NCBI GenBank assembly: GCA_024695475.1
Contig: JAILIC010000026.1
Span: forward strand, 1 to 64,000
DNA length: 64,000 nt
Origin: Treponema sp.
GTDB lineage: Bacteria; Spirochaetota; Spirochaetia; Treponematales; Treponemataceae
Direction: 5' to 3'
The notes under the pieces are model-generated. The model was not told the origin of the DNA and did no database searches. It saw only the letters and a program-made list of their open reading frames with translations. This document shows, piece after piece, positions 42,781-51,347 of the stretch (within the stretch, counting starts at the first letter, position 1; each line of letters starts with the position of its first letter). The translations under genes were made by a program, and so were the position numbers.

Positions 42781-43488
42781 CTAGGGTAAATACTCTTTTT
42801 TTATGTTCCTTAAGGAACGGAATAGTTTTTCCTTTTTATCGTTATCTCCACCAGTCAGAGCTTCAAGTCTACTTCGTGCTTCTTTTCGGCCAGAGTTGTC
42901 CTGATAGGTGCATGTGCATGTTGTTGTTATGTAGCCTTCCTGTTTACCATGTTCTTTGATTATGTCAACAGGTGCATAGCATAACGGCCTAATAATGACA
43001 AGCGGATATTTTTCATATTGCAGGCGGGGTGGCATGGTAGCCAGCTCTGCCTTATTCATCATATTCATTAATAGCGTTTCGAGAATGTCATCAAGGTGAT
43101 GTCCTAATGCCAACTTTGTATATCCGTTATTAAGTGCATAGCGGAGTAACTCGGTACGACGTTGGGTGGAACACCACCAGCAGTTCATTTTATGACCGGG
43201 CTTTACCCGGTGTAATACATCAACATCAAGTGTTTCAACTGGTACCTTCCATTGCTCAAATAGCTGCTGTAATTCAGTGTTGAGAGGAGGCGTAATTTCT
43301 GACTGTACATGCAGTGCTGTATAGGTAAAATCTTCCTGGGGTCGCAGTTTACGACGTGCAAAGTATTGTATTAACGCAGTAGAATCCTTACCCCCTGATG
43401 CACCGACCAGTATTTTATCTCCTTTTTCGATGAGATGGTAATCATAGACTGCTTTGTCTATCATGCGGAATAGTAATGGTTGTGGCAT
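42781..43488 (-). CDS. TtcA-family tRNA thiolation PP-loop ATPase
   Basis: 235 residues. PP-loop VGASGGKDSTAL at about 28-39; CWWCSTQRR supplies a CxxC; LALGHHLDDILETLLMNM is typical for TtcA, and a third Cys lies in TTTCTCTYQDNSGRKEAR. Proteins of this type use an iron-sulphur cluster to thiolate tRNA (cytidine-32 in TtcA). It ends 10 bases before the SDR gene's stop-proximal side, so both may be one operon. Confidence 0.88.
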   Translation of the reverse strand: MPQPLLFRMIDKAVYDYHLIEKGDKILVGASGGKDSTALIQYFARRKLRPQEDFTYTALHVQSEITPPLNTELQQLFEQWKVPVETLDVDVLHRVKPGHKMNCWWCSTQRRTELLRYALNNGYTKLALGHHLDDILETLLMNMMNKAELATMPPRLQYEKYPLVIIRPLCYAPVDIIKEHGKQEGYITTTCTCTYQDNSGRKEARSRLEALTGGDNDKKEKLFRSLRNIKKEYLP

Positions 43489-43498
43489 GCAGTACTCT

Positions 43499-44299
43499 CT
43501 AAAAAGGATTTGACGGACGTTTGCTAAAGAGGTATGTCATGCGGGCTCCAAAATAGTGGCTGACAAAACGACTGATAAAGGCATTAAACTTCCATTTTGG
43601 AGCCATCATGGCAATATGTTTACCATGTAAGGCTTTTTTGAGGCAATGAGCAACTACTTTGTCAGCAGGTTTACCGTGTAATACTTCTTTACGGGCCCCA
43701 TTTGATGCAACATTTGCAAATTCGGTACTGACTGATCCTGGACACAGAGCACAGACAGCTATGCCCTTGTCTTTTACCTCGGCAGCAAGTGCCAGAGTAA
43801 AGTTACGGACGTATGCTTTTGTAGCTCCGTAGACTGCAAAATTACCTAATGGCATGACTGCAGCAAGGCTTGCAACATTAATGATGGTAGATCCTTTTTG
43901 CATTAACGGCAGACAAATGCCACAGATACCAGTAACAGTAATACAGTTGAGTTCTATCATTTCAAGTTGACGTTCGAGTTTTGTAGATTCAAAGGTACCA
44001 TAGGTACCAAAACCTGCATTATTTATTAGTAGTGATATGGTAAAGTCACTGTCCTGCTGTTTTTGTGTTTCGATAAAGTTTTTGAATCGCTCAACGCCAT
44101 CGCGACCGCTGATATCAAGAGAAATGGCACGGGCTGTAATTGCGTGATTGTTTTGTAGCTCTTGTACTAAGGCGTTAAGTCGGTCAGTACGGCGTGCAAT
44201 GAGCCATAACTGATCTGCAAGCGTTGTGTGTGCAATTTGGCGGGCAAATTCTGCTCCCATGCCGGAACTGGCACCGGTAATAATAGCGATTCGTTTCAT
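43499..44299 (-). CDS. Short-chain dehydrogenase/reductase
   Basis: 266 residues from the Met at 44299. NAD(P)-binding TGASSGMGAEFARQIA, the NNAGFG motif, a catalytic Ser in INVASLAAVMPLG and YGATK for Tyr/Lys. Closest in style to DltE/YqjQ-type SDRs. The substrate is not predictable. It precedes the TtcA-like gene on the same strand. Confidence 0.9.
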   Translation of the reverse strand: MKRIAIITGASSGMGAEFARQIAHTTLADQLWLIARRTDRLNALVQELQNNHAITARAISLDISGRDGVERFKNFIETQKQQDSDFTISLLINNAGFGTYGTFESTKLERQLEMIELNCITVTGICGICLPLMQKGSTIINVASLAAVMPLGNFAVYGATKAYVRNFTLALAAEVKDKGIAVCALCPGSVSTEFANVASNGARKEVLHGKPADKVVAHCLKKALHGKHIAMMAPKWKFNAFISRFVSHYFGARMTYLFSKRPSNPF

Positions 44300-44417
44300 G
44301 TCAAAAAGTATAGGAAAAATTGCCAGATGTGGCAATGAGGGGGTGCGGAAAAGAGGTATGTATTACGGCAAGGACTGTGTAACGTATGAATCGAATATAC
44401 GGACTTTATACATGTAT

Positions 44418-45212
44418 TTATTTATACATGCACTTGGAACAACCACCTGGACAGGCAAGTGTTATAAGGAGATGAGCTCCACCCTCTACTGTGCTTTTAC
44501 ATCGGATAAGTTTTTTTTCAAGGTTATCAAGACCAAAGATAGCGGAACATGAAACAGATACATCATATTTTGAAAAAGAATTACTGATACCACCATCTTC
44601 ATACGTGTGTAGCGGTTTTTCAGTAATCGTAAACTTGTATGGAACAAAGCTAGAACCATATGTATCTGCTTGTTTATCTATCGCAGCATTAAATGTGTCT
44701 AAATGGATCTTCTTTTTTTCAAAAAAATCACTAACCTCTCTAAATGAAAGTGCTCCATCAACACTTTTGCATGTACTGGCTTCTTGTTTTTTTATGGGAC
44801 AGGGACCTATAAAAACAACTGCGCAGTCATTGCCGTACAAGGTTTTAAGCATTGCTGCATGTTGAAGGAGCGGCGAACTTTCTAAAATGATGTTTTCAGC
44901 AAATTCTGGAAACTTTTGTCTAATATACACCGCTGCAGCAGGACATGCTGCGGTAATATAAACTCGACTGGCTCCTGATTTTTTAAGAGTACGATTGTCA
45001 CGCTCTATTTTTTGGGCAACCAAGGCTGTTACTAAATCAACACCTAAAGCCGTTTCACTTACACCCCAAAAACCAGCTTTTTTTAGTGCACCAATAAAAG
45101 CTTTTTCAGAAATATCTGGAAAATAGTTTTTCCATGCAGGAGCCAGTGAAGCTATAGAGATTTTACTCTTTTGTAGTATGGAAATAACGTTTTGAATGTG
45201 TGTATTAGACAT
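44418..45212 (-). CDS. [FeFe]-hydrogenase H-domain-like protein, catalytic Cys missing
   Basis: 264 residues, much shorter than catalytic [FeFe] hydrogenases and without N-terminal iron-sulphur domains. The three H-cluster segments are recognisable: TAACPAA (Cys90), GPCPIKKQEA (Cys138) and TLACPGGCSKC (Cys254, Cys258, plus Cys261). In active enzymes the first reads TSCCP; here the proton-transfer Cys is replaced by Ala89. The four cluster ligands remain. This points to a sensory or assembly-related role rather than hydrogen turnover. Its promoter overlaps a perfect dyad. Confidence 0.8.
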   Translation of the reverse strand: MSNTHIQNVISILQKSKISIASLAPAWKNYFPDISEKAFIGALKKAGFWGVSETALGVDLVTALVAQKIERDNRTLKKSGASRVYITAACPAAAVYIRQKFPEFAENIILESSPLLQHAAMLKTLYGNDCAVVFIGPCPIKKQEASTCKSVDGALSFREVSDFFEKKKIHLDTFNAAIDKQADTYGSSFVPYKFTITEKPLHTYEDGGISNSFSKYDVSVSCSAIFGLDNLEKKLIRCKSTVEGGAHLLITLACPGGCSKCMYK

Positions 45213-45220
45213 AATAAATA

Positions 45221-45250
45221 TATGTTAGTTTAACATAACTATTGTGTCAA
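45221..45250 (-). promoter_or_regulatory. Promoter with overlapping dyad for the hydrogenase-like gene
   Basis: On the minus strand TTGACA (45250-45245), 17 bases, TAACAT (45227-45222). The dyad TATGTTA-GTT-TAACATA (45221-45237) covers the -10. The predicted start point is about three bases from the ATG at 45212, and there is no ribosome site, so the mRNA is probably leaderless. Confidence 0.65.
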
Positions 45251-45362
45251 CAAGTTATGGAAGACGTGTTGACTGTATGTCGTGAATGAGACGTAATTAA
45301 AAATGCATCAGGAGATTTTCTTACAGAGAGCATCTGGTGTATAATACGTCAGAGTATTAGGT

Positions 45363-46220
45363 ATGAACAAACGTATTACAGAAAAAGCATTACAAAAAAG
45401 TTATGAATTAGGGCAACAAGCCTCAGATAAAGATATACAAGATTTGGATACCAAACTCCCAGTCATGAAACGGGGTGTAATTGAAAAAATTTGGGATAAG
45501 GTAGTGTTTTTATGGGAACAGGTAAAATCACCAGAAGTACCATTACGCTTAAAAATGGTTATTGGCGGTGCTTTGTTGTATTTGATACTACCCATCGATG
45601 TGCTTCCAGATACATTCCCTGGCATTGGACTGCTCGATGATATGGCGGTGATACTTGCTGTGGTAAGGGAAGTATCGCGTTTTGCAGTTCCTAAACTCGA
45701 AAAAAAGCTTGAACAAAAGTTTTATGAAAAAAGCTTTCAAAAAATCGATGCAACATTATCTTTGTTGTTTAAGTCTTTTTTACTGCATACGCTCATCGGA
45801 TTCCTGCTTAACGCAATGGGGTGTGTCATACTCATTACCAAGCCTTTTGGGGACGTGTATTCGCGTCCTGTTGCTTACTGTTTTTTTGCTGGCGTTTTTA
45901 TATATGCGGTTATCAGGTGGGTTCGGTATGGTAAACAATATGGCAAGATGACGTTGCTGATTGCGAGACATATACTGCAAGCAAAAAGCATTTCAAAAGG
46001 AACCGCTGCTTTTGTTATATCGGAGTATCCCTATATCGCGCATGTGTTTGCAGGAATAAAAATACTTAATGATTTTGTTCCAGAACTGCAAATACCAGAT
46101 CTTCCTGATATTATAAAAGTCTTTGAGCGGTATTATAGGAAAAATGCTATCCTGTTTGCTGCTATCATGACATTGTATGCATTGTTGATAGCAGGCACTA
46201 AGTATGTACTTCTAAAGTAA
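45363..46220 (+). CDS. YkvA/DUF1232 membrane protein
   Basis: 285 residues. The DUF1232 motif lies at about 60-100 (PLRLKMVIGGALLYLILPIDVLPDTFPGIGLLDDMAVI). Further hydrophobic segments lie at about 140-190 and at the C-terminus (LFAAIMTLYALLIAGTKYVLL). Function of the family is unknown. TATAAT at 45340-45345 sits close to the start. Confidence 0.83.
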   Translation: MNKRITEKALQKSYELGQQASDKDIQDLDTKLPVMKRGVIEKIWDKVVFLWEQVKSPEVPLRLKMVIGGALLYLILPIDVLPDTFPGIGLLDDMAVILAVVREVSRFAVPKLEKKLEQKFYEKSFQKIDATLSLLFKSFLLHTLIGFLLNAMGCVILITKPFGDVYSRPVAYCFFAGVFIYAVIRWVRYGKQYGKMTLLIARHILQAKSISKGTAAFVISEYPYIAHVFAGIKILNDFVPELQIPDLPDIIKVFERYYRKNAILFAAIMTLYALLIAGTKYVLLK

Positions 46221-46232
46221 AAGCGACCGGCA

Positions 46233-47096
46233 TTAGTTTAATGCTGCTACTGCTTGTAAATCTGCTTTGGTGATGTGACAATAACCTGACGGATTTTTTA
46301 AGAGATAGTCCTGATGGTATTCTTCTGCCTCATAAAAACATTCAAGCGGTTTTAATTCTGTGTAAAACACGTTGTGCTTTTTCTTTTCTTCATCAACTGC
46401 TGCGGCAAGTTCTGCAAACATAGTTGGATCTTTATAATAAATGCCCGTTTGGTATTGGCTTCCAATATCTTCTTTTTGGCCGTCCGCTTGTTCTGGATCG
46501 ATACAGAGGAAATAAGCTTTAAGCACTTTTTCGGTAGGGGTAATCAGAGGATCATACGTAACACGGACTGTTTCCTTAAAACCTGTTTCCATACGGCATA
46601 TTTGCTCATAGGTTGGGTTTTGTGTGTGTCCGTTTGCATACCCTGTTGCTGTAGCGGTAACACCAGTGAGCATCTTAAAGACACGTTCTGTTCCCCAAAA
46701 ACAGCCGCCAGCTACATAAAGTACTTTTTGCCCAGTCGGAACTATATAATTGTCATCAGCTCTTGTTTCTAGGATACGATGTTCATAGTAGATTTTGTTG
46801 TCAGTACGTGTAAGTATGGAGTATCCGTTATGTTCTAAAACGTGCCGTGCCATTTCGTTACTGGTATCTACGGCTGCATGTATAAGCGGTTCATGTAGTG
46901 TTTGATGTGCTAGTATTGTAAAATCATATATGGCACTAGCTGCTATGTGCTTACCTTGAAAAGCCGGTTTGACTTCAAAGTAGAGCTCTGCTTTGTCCGA
47001 TAGACGTAGAGTACCAACTATCGTTTCGTTATATATGATGTTGTAGACTTTGTCTTCCTGTTGTTCCAATGTTATTTTTACATATTTGTTTTGCAT
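46233..47096 (-). CDS. GNAT-like domain fused to methionine sulfoxide reductase A
   Basis: 287 residues. Residues 1-105 resemble an acetyltransferase (VGTLRLSDKAELYFEVKPAFQGKHIAASAIYDF; AVDTSNEMARHVLEHNGY). Residues 123-285 are MsrA with catalytic Cys132 in GGCFWGTER, GYANG, IDPEQADGQKEDIGSQYQTGIYY and the terminal EEYHQDYL. MsrA reduces S-methionine sulfoxide. The extra domain could target or regulate it. Confidence 0.9.
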   Translation of the reverse strand: MQNKYVKITLEQQEDKVYNIIYNETIVGTLRLSDKAELYFEVKPAFQGKHIAASAIYDFTILAHQTLHEPLIHAAVDTSNEMARHVLEHNGYSILTRTDNKIYYEHRILETRADDNYIVPTGQKVLYVAGGCFWGTERVFKMLTGVTATATGYANGHTQNPTYEQICRMETGFKETVRVTYDPLITPTEKVLKAYFLCIDPEQADGQKEDIGSQYQTGIYYKDPTMFAELAAAVDEEKKKHNVFYTELKPLECFYEAEEYHQDYLLKNPSGYCHITKADLQAVAALN

Positions 47097-47218
47097 ATAT
47101 CGATTCCTTGCTTTGTGATTGTCCTATGCTTAGTGTACCTGTATGCGGTATTGTCTGTATGCAGCAGATACCATAGCTGCTATCACACAAACATACCGCA
47201 TGTATTGCTATAAAACTA

Positions 47219-48145
47219 TCACGGAAGTTTTTTACCTGATGAAAGGTAAATCTTGTACCACTCATTGTGTGTTAATTCAAATGTTGTGGCATCACAGATG
47301 TCTTTTAAGTGATCAGGATTCATTGTGCCAGCAAGTACCTGCATTTTTGCAGGATGGCGTAAGATCCATGCGATTGCTACTGCTGTTTTGGAAACTCCAT
47401 ATTTTTGACCAACCTCTGCTAGCGCTTTGTTTATTTCAGGAAATTCTGGGCTGTCGACAAAGCAACCTTTGAAAAATCCATATTGAAGTGGAGACCATGC
47501 TTGTATGGTAATGTTGTTCAAACGGCAATAATCGAGAGTACCGTTGTCTCTGTCAATTGAACGATCAGAGGTAAGATTGTTAAGGAACAAGGCCTGGTCA
47601 ATAAGTTGTGACTGCTCAAGAGAAAGTTGTAACTGATTAAAAATGAGTGGTTGCTTTACGCAACGTTTTAATAGTTCAATTTGTAGTGGGGGTACATTGC
47701 TTACACCAAAGTGACGGACCTTACCGTTTTTATAGAGGGTGTCAAATGCTTCTGCAACTTGTTCTGGCTCAAAAATCAAATCAGGACGGTGCAAGAGTAA
47801 TACATCAAGATAATCGAGCTTCATGCGGGTGAGACTTTCATCAACACTGACTAAAATATTTTCCTTAGTCCAGTCAAATTCATTGCGCTCAAAACGAAGT
47901 CCGCATTTGGTCTGAATAAAAACATCCTCACGTTTAATACCGGACTGCTTGAATGCGTCTCCAAAACGTTTTTCGGCTTCGCCATTTCCGTAACAGGTTG
48001 CGTTATCAAAAAAATTGATACCGAGATCAATTGATGTATGAATCATTTTTTCTGCTTGATCAACCGTCAGGGCTGGCATACGCATGCAACCCAAAATAAT
48101 CGATGAGGCATTTGCCGGTCCATTTTGTACACTAATCGTTTTCAT
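47219..48145 (-). CDS. Aldo/keto reductase, YdhF-like
   Basis: 308 residues. AKR barrel with the catalytic set: FFDNATCYGNGEAEK (Asp, Tyr), QTKCGL (Lys), and LLLHRPDLIFEPEQVA (His). The LQLSLEQSQLIDQALFLNN pattern and AWSPLQYGFFKG fit the YdhF subgroup. NADPH-dependent reductase with unknown substrate. SD AAAGGAG. Confidence 0.9.
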   Translation of the reverse strand: MKTISVQNGPANASSIILGCMRMPALTVDQAEKMIHTSIDLGINFFDNATCYGNGEAEKRFGDAFKQSGIKREDVFIQTKCGLRFERNEFDWTKENILVSVDESLTRMKLDYLDVLLLHRPDLIFEPEQVAEAFDTLYKNGKVRHFGVSNVPPLQIELLKRCVKQPLIFNQLQLSLEQSQLIDQALFLNNLTSDRSIDRDNGTLDYCRLNNITIQAWSPLQYGFFKGCFVDSPEFPEINKALAEVGQKYGVSKTAVAIAWILRHPAKMQVLAGTMNPDHLKDICDATTFELTHNEWYKIYLSSGKKLP

Positions 48146-48235
48146 TACAAACTCCTTTGGGTAATATACTTTTTTTCTATTTAATATAGTACCACCAGTA
48201 ATTGTATCAGTTGAAATGGAATAACGCTAGTTTTT

Positions 48236-49366
48236 TTATCTGGCTATGTGTAACAGAATATGCAATCCTGTAAGGAATACAAGGAATACAATGTTGTATA
48301 CACTAAAAGTAGCCAAGTATCTTCCTCCTGACGGTAGGGCTCGTTTTTCACGATTGGCAGCATATATCTTAAAGGATATTAAACTGGCAAGAGAGGCAAC
48401 GAGCGTTCCTAATCCGCCTGCATTGACACCAATAAGTAATTCTTGTGTGCCTGCGCTGGTAAATGGGTAAAGCAGGAGTGTTGCAGGTACATTGCTGATA
48501 ATCTGACTTGAAATAACAGCTGCTGTGTATTCATTTCCCTGTACGATGTTCATTAAAAAGGATTTAATTGGGGTAATTGCAGCAATATTCCCTGTAAAGA
48601 TAAAGAAAGCCATAAACGTGAGTAAAAGCATGTAATCAATGTGGGCTAAAACCTTTCTATCTAGAATGCTAAGAACTGTCAACACACAGAGTGCACATAC
48701 CCATTTTGGAATAAGACGAACGACTGCAAGCAGGCACAATACAAACAGACAAAAATAGATTACAGTTTTTAATCGAGATGCACCAGCTGTATTCCGTGCA
48801 GTGGCTGGTTGTATCTGTTTTTTTGCAGGGATACGAACCAGACAGACGCATAGACCAATAAAGCACAAAATAGAATAGGGGAGAATAATCTTAATAAAGT
48901 CAAAAACGGGGAGACCCATTTTTTCAAACAAGAAGAGATTTTGAGGATTGCCCAGTGGAGTGAGCATGCTGCCAGTATTGGCTGCAATAGTTTGGAGTAT
49001 GACTGTCAGCATGACGATGTTTGGAATACCTGCTCCACCTAATAACTCGATAGTGAGGGGAATAAAGGTTAGCAGGGCGACATCGTTGGTAATAAACATG
49101 CTTGAAAAAAAGCAGAGGAAAATAAGTACAAAACTGAGTGCTCTGATAGATGAGACCTTGCCGCAAAGAAAAACTCCAGCCTTTTCAAATAAGCCGCAGG
49201 CACGAAATGCGCCAACAACGCCCATGAGGGCAAAGAGAATACACAGAGTATTCCAGTCTATATATGTAAGGTATTGTTGTGTTGGTGGTACAAAAAAGCT
49301 GCTCAGAAGTGCACAGGTAAAGGCAGCAAAAAAGACAGCTTCTTTTTTAATAAATTGTAAAATCAT
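48236..49366 (-). CDS. SLC13/ArsB-type anion permease
   Basis: 376 residues, about ten membrane segments. ALMGVVGAFRACGLFEKAGVFL near the start, FITNDVALLTFIPL and NTGSMLTPLGNPQNLF correspond to the repeated helix-break motifs of the ArsB/NhaD/SLC13 superfamily. It transports an anion or exchanges sodium/proton; the substrate cannot be told. The region 48146-48235 before its stop is AT-rich with nothing notable. Confidence 0.85.
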   Translation of the reverse strand: MILQFIKKEAVFFAAFTCALLSSFFVPPTQQYLTYIDWNTLCILFALMGVVGAFRACGLFEKAGVFLCGKVSSIRALSFVLIFLCFFSSMFITNDVALLTFIPLTIELLGGAGIPNIVMLTVILQTIAANTGSMLTPLGNPQNLFLFEKMGLPVFDFIKIILPYSILCFIGLCVCLVRIPAKKQIQPATARNTAGASRLKTVIYFCLFVLCLLAVVRLIPKWVCALCVLTVLSILDRKVLAHIDYMLLLTFMAFFIFTGNIAAITPIKSFLMNIVQGNEYTAAVISSQIISNVPATLLLYPFTSAGTQELLIGVNAGGLGTLVASLASLISFKIYAANREKRALPSGGRYLATFSVYNIVFLVFLTGLHILLHIAR

Positions 49367-49445
49367 AATATAAAGAGCATAGTACTTTATAGACAGTTAG
49401 CATATAGCAAAATCATTTTTTTTGCTGTGGTTTTGTTGTTATGAC

Positions 49446-49490
49446 AAAAATAGCAGTATGAAAACCCAGTCTCTGGTATTTTCATACTGC
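49446..49490 (-). terminator. Terminator of the metY transcript
   Basis: On the minus strand GCAGTATGAAAA pairs perfectly with TTTTCATACTGC (12 bp), and the loop contains a further CCAG/CTGG stem. TATTTTTG follows. A smaller hairpin (AGCGTT/AACGCT, 49525-49545) lies between it and the metY stop. Confidence 0.8.
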
Positions 49491-49554
49491 CTTACTCTCT
49501 CTTTTTCTCTCCGATGTTGTCTATAGCGTTCTGGAGAAAAACGCTAAAACTTTT

Positions 49555-50835
49555 TTATATTGCTGCAAATCCATTTTCCAAATCCGCGATGATGTCGTCG
49601 ATATGTTCTGTACCGATTGACAGGCGGATAGTACTTTGGGTAATGCCTTGATCTGCAAGCTCTGCATCACTAAGCTGACTGTGTGTTGTACTTGCCGGAT
49701 GGATGACAAGCGATTTTACATCAGCAACGTTAGCAAGGAGGCTGAATATCTTTAGGTTGTCAATAAACTTCCATGCTTCGTCACGACCTCCTTTAATCTC
49801 AAAGGTAAAGATGGAACCGGCACCATTGGGGAAGTACTTTTGATATAGCGCATGATCTGGATGATCTGATAGTGACGGATGGTTGACTTTTGAAACTTTA
49901 GGATGGTTTTTCAAAAACTCAATTACCTTTTTGGTATTTTCGACATGGCGATCCAATCTTAATGAGAGGGTTTCAACCCCTTGGAGCAATAAGAATGCAT
50001 TGAATGGCGAAATGGTTGCACCAGTGTCTCTGAGTAAGATAGCCCGGATGTATGTTACAAAGGCAGCTGGTCCTACTGCATCATAAAAAGAAATACCGTG
50101 GTAGCTCGGATTAGGATCTGCAATGTTTTTGTATTTACCGCTCTTTTTCCAGTTAAACTTGCCACTATCAACTATGATGCCACCGAGTGTTGTGCCGTGT
50201 CCTCCAATAAACTTTGTTGCAGAGTGAACAACGATATCTGCACCGTGCTCGATTGGACGAATGAGGTATGGTGTACCAAATGTGTTGTCTATTACGAGTG
50301 GAATACCATGTTTGTGTGCAATATTTGCAATGGCATCGATGTCTGGAATATCAGAGTTTGGATTACCTAATGTTTCAAGATAGATTGCACGAGTATTTTC
50401 TTTGATGGCTTCTTCGACTTCAGTCAAATTATGTGCATTAACAAAAGTGGTGCTGATACCATATTGAGGAAGTGTGTGTGCTAATAGGTTATAGCTGCCT
50501 CCATAGATTGTCTTTTGTGCGACAATGTGACCGCCATTTGCAGCCAAGGCTTGGATGGTGTAAGAGATAGCTGCGGCACCAGATGCAGTTGCAAGGGCTG
50601 CAACACCGCCTTCAAGGGCGGCAAGTCGTTTTTCAAGAACATCCTGTGTTGAGTTTGTAAGACGACCGTAAATATTACCTGCATCGGCTAAACCAAAACG
50701 ATCTGCTGCATGCTTTGCATTGTGAAAAACATACGAGGTTGTCTGATAAATGGGAACCGCACGAGAATCTGTTGCTGGATCTGCCTGTTCTTGTCCTACG
50801 TGTAATTGCAATGTTTCAAATTTATATTGTGCCAT
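49555..50835 (-). CDS. metY: O-acetylhomoserine sulfhydrylase
   Basis: 426 residues. Cys/Met-metabolism PLP family: FETLQLHVGQEQADPATDSRAVPIYQTTSY (about 5-34), the PLP Lys in VVHSATKFIGGHGTTLGG, and the late SRLSIGTEH-like IRLSIGTEHIDDI. It makes homocysteine from O-acetylhomoserine and sulfide, or degrades similar thiol substrates. SD AGGAGA. A 214-base leader separates it from the Cys-rich leader ORF. Confidence 0.93.
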   Translation of the reverse strand: MAQYKFETLQLHVGQEQADPATDSRAVPIYQTTSYVFHNAKHAADRFGLADAGNIYGRLTNSTQDVLEKRLAALEGGVAALATASGAAAISYTIQALAANGGHIVAQKTIYGGSYNLLAHTLPQYGISTTFVNAHNLTEVEEAIKENTRAIYLETLGNPNSDIPDIDAIANIAHKHGIPLVIDNTFGTPYLIRPIEHGADIVVHSATKFIGGHGTTLGGIIVDSGKFNWKKSGKYKNIADPNPSYHGISFYDAVGPAAFVTYIRAILLRDTGATISPFNAFLLLQGVETLSLRLDRHVENTKKVIEFLKNHPKVSKVNHPSLSDHPDHALYQKYFPNGAGSIFTFEIKGGRDEAWKFIDNLKIFSLLANVADVKSLVIHPASTTHSQLSDAELADQGITQSTIRLSIGTEHIDDIIADLENGFAAI

Positions 50836-51049
50836 ACTGTTGTCTCCTGTATATGCCTCTCCCTCTGGTTATGTAAAATCTATGGGTATACAATAAGCCC
50901 ATGATTTTTATAGGGTAGAGAATAATAAAATAATAGTGTGATACGTACAGAACGGTGTGATACACTAACAGCTTTATAAAAACCGTACGCATACACTCCG
51001 ACTGTTATATCGTTTTTAATGTTGATTTTTGGCTGAAGAAATTACAGCC

Positions 51050-51127
51050 TTATTTGGAAAGACAACAGAGGCACATACGACCATTGCGGAAATTTTCACG
51101 GACAAGCTTTTCAAAGTAAATAACCAT
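51050..51127 (-). CDS. Cys-rich leader peptide ORF upstream of metY, 25 aa
   Basis: A perfect ribosome site (AAGGAGG, six bases before ATG) opens a 25-codon ORF. It reads MVIYFEKLVREN then FRNGRMCLCCLSK, with Cys19, Cys21 and Cys22 near the stop. It is on the same strand as metY and between metY and its promoter. Clustered Cys codons just before the stop are what is expected if ribosome stalling reports low cysteinyl-tRNA. Comparable Cys-codon leader ORFs are known before cysteine genes in mycobacteria. A hairpin GGCTG/CAGCC follows the stop. Confidence 0.65.
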   Translation of the reverse strand: MVIYFEKLVRENFRNGRMCLCCLSK

Positions 51128-51165
51128 ATTGTACCTCCTTAATAAAATCCGCCTTAGCGGTATTG

Positions 51166-51235
51166 TATACCTAGTATTGCGCTAGGTATATCTTATACTT
51201 ATTTATATTTTATATTACCTATTTAGTCAATAGGT
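51166..51235 (-). promoter_or_regulatory. metY promoter with two CCTA/TAGG dyads
   Basis: On the minus strand TTGACT (51230-51225), 17 bases, TATAAA (51207-51202). Dyad 1, ACCTATT/AATAGGT (51217-51235, spacer 5), covers the -35. Dyad 2, TATACCTAG/CTAGGTATA (51166-51190, spacer 7), lies just downstream of the expected start point. Both share a CCTA...TAGG core, so one regulator may bind both. The protein is not identified; an Rrf2-type cysteine regulator is only a guess. Confidence 0.6.
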
Positions 51236-51271
51236 TTAATGAAAAAAATAAAAAAAAACACTTGAGCAAGG

Positions 51272-51285
51272 CTTAATTAACCTTT
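51272..51285. promoter_or_regulatory. Candidate response-regulator site before its own gene
   Basis: CTTAATTAACCTTT is the exact reverse complement of the 14 bases at 53149-53162 upstream of the efflux pump genes. It lies about 30 bases before the -35 of the response-regulator promoter, consistent with autoregulation. Confidence 0.55.
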
Positions 51286-51313
51286 CTGCAACATTAATTC
51301 TTTATTGCATGAA

Positions 51314-51341
51314 TTGACCACAGAAAAAAGCCTATTATAAT
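51314..51341 (+). promoter_or_regulatory. Promoter giving a leaderless response-regulator mRNA
   Basis: TTGACC (51314-51319), 16 bases, TATAAT (51336-51341). Only six bases separate the -10 from the ATG at 51348, which makes the A of ATG the expected +1. There is no ribosome site. Confidence 0.75.
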
Positions 51342-51347
51342 GATTTT

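Noticed and set aside
44418..45212. Catalytic [FeFe] hydrogenase
   Set aside because: The protein lacks accessory iron-sulphur domains and the conserved first Cys of the TSCCP motif is Ala, so hydrogen turnover is unlikely.
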